A stretch of 64,000 nucleotides of DNA, taken from assembly GCA_023400055.1 (NCBI GenBank), contig JAEXFN010000023.1:45449-109448 (forward strand), given 5' to 3'. Made by a program: the position numbers and the translations under genes. Of this stretch, positions 59,412-64,000 are shown in pieces. The notes under the pieces were generated by a model. It made no database searches. It saw nothing but the letters and a program-made list of their open reading frames with translations, and was not told the origin of the DNA. Position 1 is the first letter of the stretch; each line of letters starts with the position of its first letter. This DNA is from Bacillota bacterium. Lineage in GTDB: Bacteria; Bacillota; UBA4882; UBA8346.

Positions 59412-61454
59412 ATGGAACTGCAAGCGCTCATCGCTCAATTGAGTCCGGATGAAAAATTCGCCCTGCTTACCGGCAAGGACAACTGGCGGACCGTCGCCGT
59501 GGAACGGCTGGGGATCCCGGCGATCGTCATGTCCGATGGACCGCACGGACTCCGCAAAGTCGTCAAGAATGAGCAAGGCGTGGAAAACACGTTGCCGGCG
59601 GTCTGTTTCCCCACGTCCGCGGCGATGGCCGCGACCTGGAATCCCGCACTGGTGCGCCGGGTCGGCCAAGCGCTGGCCGAAGAGTGCGGCGCCATGGAAG
59701 TGGACATTCTGCTGGGACCGGGCACCAATATCAAGCGCACCCCGCTCTGCGGCCGCAATTTCGAATACTATTCCGAAGATCCCTTGCTCGCCGGGGAACT
59801 GGCCGCCGCTTATATCGACGGCGTCCAGAGCGGCGGCGTCGGGACCTCCCTTAAACATTTCACTACCAACAACCAGGAGTTCGACCGCTTCCAGATCAGC
59901 AGCGAAGTGGACCAGCGGACGCTGCGCGAGCTTTATCTGAAGCCCTTCGAGATCGCGGTCAAGAAGTCGCAGCCCTGGACCGTAATGTGCGCCTATAACC
60001 GTTTGAACGGCGTCTACTGCAGCGAAAACCGCTTCCTGCTCAACAATGTGCTTCGCGAGGAATGGGGTTTCGAAGGAATGGTGGTCTCGGACTGGTGGGC
60101 GGTGCATAACCGGGCCATTGCCCTCAAAGCCAGTCTGGAACTGGAGATGCCCTTCGCGCCGGGCAGCGCCGCCAATCTGCGCGAAGCCTACGAATACGGT
60201 TTCATCAGCGACGCCGAGATCGACAGCGCCCTGGAACGGTTGCTGAAGATCATCTTCCGGGCCGCGGCCAGCCGGGAACAGCGGGCCAAAAGCTACGATC
60301 TGGACCGGCATCACGCGCTCGCCAAGGAAGCGGCCGCCGAAGCGATCACGCTGCTGAAGAACGAGGACGGCTTGCTGCCGATCCGGCCCGAACGCGTCAA
60401 GAAGGTGGTCATCGTCGGCGGTTTGGCGGAGAAACCGGCCTTCGAGGGCGGCGGCAGCTCCTACGTGAATCCGCTGCGGGTCGACAGCCCGTTGGAAAAG
60501 ATCAAGGAACTGGCCGGCGGCGCGGTGGAGATCCGTTACTTCCCGGTGTTATCCGCCACCAACCTGCAGGTCAATCAGTTAAACGTGGCGATGGCCGCGG
60601 CGCACGACGCCGATCTGGCGATCGTCTTCGCCGGCAACCGCAATGGCATCGAATTCCGGGGCCGGGACGGCATCGAGTCCGAGGAGTACGACCGGAATTA
60701 TCTGACCCTCTCCCCGGAGACCGAAAATGTGATTCAGCGCATCGCCGGCCAAAACCCGAATACGGCGGTGGTGGTGCAGGCGGGATCGGCGGTGGATATG
60801 TCGGCCTGGATCCAGCGGGTGAAAGCGGTGGTGTTCGCGTGGTACACCGGGCAGGCCTGCGGCAGCGCGCTGGCGGAGATCCTGTTCGGCGTGACCAATC
60901 CCAGCGGCAAGATCGCCGAGACTTTCCCGCTGCGTCTGGAGGATACGCCGGCCTACCCCACCTATCCGGGGAACGGATCCGCTTCCTGGTACGCCGAGGG
61001 GCTGATGGTCGGCTACCGTTATTACGATACTTACCAGAAAGAGGTCCTCTTCCCCTTCGGGCACGGCCTCTCCTATACCCGCTTCGACTATTCGGATCTG
61101 CAGGTCTCCCCGATCAACGCTTCCGAGCACGGTCCGGTGACCGTCCGCTGCAAGATCAGGAACAGCGGCGCGCTGAAAGGCAAGGAAACCGTTCAGCTCT
61201 ACCTGCGGGACGTGGCCAGCAAGGTGTTGCGGCCGGACAAAGAACTGAAAGGTTTTGTAAAGGTCGAACTGGAACCCGGCGCGGAACGGGAGGTCCGCTT
61301 CGAACTGCGGCGCGACGCCTTCGCCTACTTCAACACCTCGCTGGGCGACTGGCACGTCGAAAGCGGCATATTCGAAATCCTGATCGGCGCCTCCTCCCGG
61401 GATATCCGCTTGACCGACGAGGTCGCCATCCAGGCGGAACGGGATTTCTCGTGA
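59412..61454 (+). CDS. Glycoside hydrolase family 3 beta-glucosidase
   Basis: 680 aa, no signal peptide, so intracellular. GH3 N-terminal barrel (~1-290) with SDGPHGLRKV, GTSLKHFTTNNQEFDR (the K-H substrate pocket) and the nucleophile Asp in GMVVSDWWAVHN. GH3 C-terminal sandwich (~320-555) with TLLKNEDGLLPI, VFAWYTGQACGSALAEILFG and NPSGKIAETFP. Fibronectin-III-like domain (~590-665, VTVRCKIRNSGALKGKETVQ). Hydrolyses beta-linked gluco- or related oligosaccharides after uptake. ATG 59412 follows GAGGTG. Monocistronic with its own terminator. Confidence 0.93.
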   Translation: MELQALIAQLSPDEKFALLTGKDNWRTVAVERLGIPAIVMSDGPHGLRKVVKNEQGVENTLPAVCFPTSAAMAATWNPALVRRVGQALAEECGAMEVDILLGPGTNIKRTPLCGRNFEYYSEDPLLAGELAAAYIDGVQSGGVGTSLKHFTTNNQEFDRFQISSEVDQRTLRELYLKPFEIAVKKSQPWTVMCAYNRLNGVYCSENRFLLNNVLREEWGFEGMVVSDWWAVHNRAIALKASLELEMPFAPGSAANLREAYEYGFISDAEIDSALERLLKIIFRAAASREQRAKSYDLDRHHALAKEAAAEAITLLKNEDGLLPIRPERVKKVVIVGGLAEKPAFEGGGSSYVNPLRVDSPLEKIKELAGGAVEIRYFPVLSATNLQVNQLNVAMAAAHDADLAIVFAGNRNGIEFRGRDGIESEEYDRNYLTLSPETENVIQRIAGQNPNTAVVVQAGSAVDMSAWIQRVKAVVFAWYTGQACGSALAEILFGVTNPSGKIAETFPLRLEDTPAYPTYPGNGSASWYAEGLMVGYRYYDTYQKEVLFPFGHGLSYTRFDYSDLQVSPINASEHGPVTVRCKIRNSGALKGKETVQLYLRDVASKVLRPDKELKGFVKVELEPGAEREVRFELRRDAFAYFNTSLGDWHVESGIFEILIGASSRDIRLTDEVAIQAERDFS

Positions 61455-61503
61455 CCCAAAAGGCTGCCGTTCGGGCAACCCGCCGGCCATTAAGTTGTTC
61501 AAC

Positions 61504-61538
61504 CAACGGGAGTCCAATCGGCTCCCGTTGATTTTTTT
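61504..61538 (+). terminator. Terminator of the GH3 gene
   Basis: CAACGGGAG (61504-61512) pairs with CTCCCGTTG (61522-61530), then A and TTTTTTT. It is 50 nt after the GH3 stop. Confidence 0.9.
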
Positions 61539-61598
61539 CAAGCTATCGCTATATAAGAAGCCGGGGCATAGCAATGGCAGCTTGGACCCATGACCGAA

Positions 61599-61623
61599 AG
61601 TCCGTCGGTATTACCGACGGACT
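61599..61623 (-). terminator. Perfect hairpin after the EAL-GGDEF gene
   Basis: AGTCCGTCGGT (61599-61609) and ACCGACGGACT (61613-61623) pair perfectly with a 3-nt loop. On the minus strand it is followed by only TTTC, so termination may be partial. It lies 148 nt beyond the stop of the 61771-63522 gene; no gene occupies 61624-61770. Confidence 0.55.
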
Positions 61624-61770
61624 CTTGAAAGACGCTTCCATGCTGATATTATACCGCGAAAAACCGGCCCTGAAGTATCGTTTTTGTACCCGAAAAATAT
61701 CATCCCCAAAACCGACCTCCGAAAGCAGCGGCCGGCCTTGGACAGATAACCGCGGAGCTTCCCGCTGTTT

Positions 61771-63522
61771 TTAAAACGTGGCCACCGCCACCCGCCGCTC
61801 CGCTTTGGCTTCCTTCTTGGCCTTGGCCATTTCCACGCCGATCTCTTCCAGGTTGAAATGGCGTTCGCCGCGCAGGATCTCCAGAATCGCCACGCTGACC
61901 GACAACAGATTGGTGCGGTGGCTGCGGCCGTCGCGGCCTTTGGCGAGGTAGTAGCCGCGCTTGGCGACCATGGCGTCGTATAACGAGGCGGTCTCCTTGA
62001 TAAACCGCTGGCTGACCCGTTGCGCCCGGCGGCTCTCTTCCGCCAGCGACGGCGGATCGGCCTGGATACCCACGAAGAAGTCGTCGCCTCCGATATGGCC
62101 GATAAACTCCCGCTCAGCGTCATATTCGTCCTTGAGGATCTCGGCGAAGCGCTGAATGGCCCGGTCCCCCTGGCTGAAGCCGAAGAAGTCGTTGAACGGC
62201 TTAAAATCGTTGAAATCGTAGTAAAGGTAATAAAAACTGCGGTCGGTTTGCTGATAGGTATCGTAAATATACTGATTGATCAGGATATTGCCGGGCAGTC
62301 CGGTCAAGGGATTGATCTCCCTGGCGTAAGCCAGGTTCTTCTCATTGATCAGCTTCAGCAGCGACTTGGCGGTCAGGAAACCGTAATACTTCTGGGACTT
62401 GGTGATGATGACCCCTTCGGTGTCCGAATTGCTGCTGTAAATCTCGAGGATCTTTTCCTGCGGCGCGCCGATGTCGATGGTCGGGCACTTGGTCACCAAG
62501 CCCGCCAGCGAGATGGCGATCGACTTGTTGTAGAGCAGATCCTTCCCGTAGGGGGAATAGACGTATTTCTTGATGGTCTTTTCATGGATGATGCCCAGCG
62601 GGTAACCGGATTTATCGACCACCGGGAAGAAGTTGTCCTGCAGGTTGTGGTGGAAAATATCGAACAGAACCTTGGTGTTCTGGTTGACGTTGATCGGCTC
62701 GATCCGGGTGATCTCCCGCACCAGCAGCTCGGTATCCCGCGACAGGCTGACCGGGGCGTTTTTGGCGCCCTGCGGAACCTTGGCGTTGATCCAGGCGATC
62801 TCCGCCGGGTTTAGCGTCGGCCGCTGCAAAAAATAGCCCTGAATGAAATCGAAGCCGATATTCTTGCAGACCGCGAACTCGCTCTCGGTCTCCACCCCTT
62901 CGGCCACCACCAGCACCCCGAGGAGTTTGGCCATGTTGGCGATGTAGGTGCAGATGGTTTTTTTGCGGAGATCCTGATCGATGCCGCTGATCAGGAAGCG
63001 GTCGCATTTCAGAAAATTGGGCTCCGCATGATAGAACAGCTCATAACTGGAGAAACCGTCGCCGAAATCGTCCAGCGCCAGTTGGAAGCCGCGCTTTTTC
63101 ACCGCCGCCAGAAAATTCTTGAAGGCCGGGCTCTGCTCCACCTTGATCCGCTCGTTCAATTCAAAACAGATCGCGTCGTTGGTCAGATGGTATTGGTTCA
63201 GCAACTCCTCGGTCTCGCCGAAACGGTAGGCCGGCATCTCCAGGATGCGCGGGTCGTAATTATAAAAGAGTTTGATCTTCTGGTAAAACTCGATCCGGGC
63301 GAATTTGGCGATCGCCTTGCGGCGCAACAGCCGGTCCAGTTCCAACAATACCCGCTCCGCGTAGGCGGTGTCGAAGAATTCCTCGATCGAGGCGAAGCCG
63401 GCCCGGTCCACCTTGCGAATCAGCGCCTCCACCGCGAAAGTGACCCCGGTCAAGGGATTCACCAGGGGCTGAAAGGCGTAGTCAATTTCACTGACGGCGT
63501 TAAGCCACTTTTTCGGCAGCAT
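61771..63522 (-). CDS. EAL-(CBS-like)-GGDEF cyclic-di-GMP protein
   Basis: 583 aa, cytoplasmic. EAL domain (~10-245) looks catalytically complete: VEALIRK, FELNERIK, LALDDFGDGFSSYE, FLKCDRF, VVAEGVETE, IQGYFLQRP. A middle region (~265-400; VVDKSGYPLGIIHEKTIKKY and VIITKSQKYYGFLTAKSLLK) looks like a CBS pair for ligand control. GGDEF domain (~405-575) has INPLTGLPGN, YYLYYDFNDFKPFNDFFGFS and GHIGGDDFFVG, where GGDDF replaces GG(D/E)EF, so cyclase activity is doubtful. It is probably a regulated phosphodiesterase. ATG 63522 with GAGG upstream is preferred to 63546. Confidence 0.88.
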   Translation of the reverse strand: MLPKKWLNAVSEIDYAFQPLVNPLTGVTFAVEALIRKVDRAGFASIEEFFDTAYAERVLLELDRLLRRKAIAKFARIEFYQKIKLFYNYDPRILEMPAYRFGETEELLNQYHLTNDAICFELNERIKVEQSPAFKNFLAAVKKRGFQLALDDFGDGFSSYELFYHAEPNFLKCDRFLISGIDQDLRKKTICTYIANMAKLLGVLVVAEGVETESEFAVCKNIGFDFIQGYFLQRPTLNPAEIAWINAKVPQGAKNAPVSLSRDTELLVREITRIEPINVNQNTKVLFDIFHHNLQDNFFPVVDKSGYPLGIIHEKTIKKYVYSPYGKDLLYNKSIAISLAGLVTKCPTIDIGAPQEKILEIYSSNSDTEGVIITKSQKYYGFLTAKSLLKLINEKNLAYAREINPLTGLPGNILINQYIYDTYQQTDRSFYYLYYDFNDFKPFNDFFGFSQGDRAIQRFAEILKDEYDAEREFIGHIGGDDFFVGIQADPPSLAEESRRAQRVSQRFIKETASLYDAMVAKRGYYLAKGRDGRSHRTNLLSVSVAILEILRGERHFNLEEIGVEMAKAKKEAKAERRVAVATF

Positions 63523-63768
63523 CGTTACCTCGCCGCATTGTGCCATCCTGAGTCCGGTCGCCGCAATTTAGGCAATGATTCCTATTCCAGCCGCGAATAT
63601 TCATCGTAGACTCATTATAACCCGGTCAGGCTTCAGATGAATTAACCCCAGGTTATCCGCGCATTAAAATACGTAATGATTATAAAGTCAGCTCAGCAAG
63701 AAAATACGCAGGTATGATAGGGATCGGGTCTCGCCCGCAGACCTCACTCTTGGATAATCATTAGCTCT

Positions 63769-64000
63769 CAGTCGCTCAGCAAGCTCTTTCAGTCGCTCAG
63801 CAAGCTCTTTCAGTCGCTCAGCAAGCTTGCTCAGTCACTCAACAAGCTTGCTCAGTCGCTCAGCAAGCTCTTTCAGTCGCTCAGCAAGCTCTTTCAGTCA
63901 CTCAGCAAGCTCTTTCAGTCACTCAGCAAGCTCTTTCAGTCACTCAGCAAGCTCTTTCAGTCACTCAGCAAGCTCTTTCAGTCGCTCAACAAGCTCGCTC
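63769..64000. repeat. 21-bp tandem repeat array C (at least 11 units, runs off the window)
   Basis: Eleven full units of exactly 21 bp and the first base of a twelfth at the window end. Units begin CAGTCGCTCAGCAAGC or CAGTCACTCAGCAAGC and mostly end CTCTTT, closest to array A. The upstream sequence 63523-63768 is not similar to the flanks of arrays A or B and contains no gene. By analogy, a structured module may follow beyond the edge. Confidence 0.95.

Noticed and set aside
59307..60314. 335-codon minus-strand frame inside the GH3 gene
   Set aside because: Antisense shadow of a strongly supported GH3 coding sequence; GC-rich codon use leaves the reverse frame open.

Overview
The window (GC-rich, roughly mid-50s percent by eye) looks like chromosomal DNA of an anaerobic, fermentative, carbohydrate-using member of the Bacillota. 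The evidence is a trimeric NAD-linked [FeFe] hydrogenase with a sensory hydrogenase and Rex, MalF/MalG-type sugar uptake, a two-subunit transketolase, strong GGAGG ribosome binding sites and Rho-independent terminators. A TolC-type outer-membrane channel gene next to MacA/MacB-like genes, and an RND pump, suggest a diderm (two-membrane) lineage. A Hydrogenispora-like organism would fit, but that placement is an inference. No rRNA, tRNA, CRISPR, phage or transposase gene was found.

Layout. 1-6.3 kb: sugar-binding protein (cut by the edge), its GntR/LacI regulator with two candidate operators, a nucleotidyltransferase, an O-acetyltransferase divergent from an AraC regulator, then a repeat region. 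6.4-18.3 kb: an SDR oxidoreductase, then a ten-gene minus-strand catabolic operon (transketolase halves, ABC importer, LarA-like nickel enzyme, FGGY kinase, racemase-like protein, IolB, IolC). 18.5-25.5 kb: NarL-type two-component system, diverged 21-bp repeat array, RND pump, small secreted protein. 25.6-34.1 kb: hydrogenase operon running from a small 2Fe-2S protein through HydS, a phosphatase and HydC/B/A to Rex, with three Rex boxes in its promoter. 34.3-37.9 kb: MntR-like regulator, FeoB lacking its membrane domain, FeoA, two hypotheticals. 37.9-39.1 kb: second repeat region. 39.1-47.4 kb: radical SAM protein, MacB-type ABC efflux genes, TolC, OmpR-type two-component system. 47.7-63.5 kb: ferritin-like protein, GH105 sugar-acid cluster with AraC regulator, SprT-like protein, NADH oxidase, GH3 glucosidase with AraC regulator, EAL-GGDEF protein. 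63.8-64.0 kb: third 21-bp array running off the edge.

How the genes work together. Several blocks import and break down plant-derived sugars and sugar acids. Reducing equivalents would leave as hydrogen through HydABC, with Rex sensing NADH/NAD+ and HydS plus its partner phosphatase as a probable hydrogen or redox sensing branch.

The most unusual signal is a dispersed composite repeat. Arrays of a 21-bp unit (8, 10 and at least 11 near-identical copies, plus one diverged array of 13) are each intergenic. Two of them are followed by a conserved non-coding module of about 0.6 kb. The module's hairpins differ between the two copies by six compensatory base-pair changes, which points to selection on structure.
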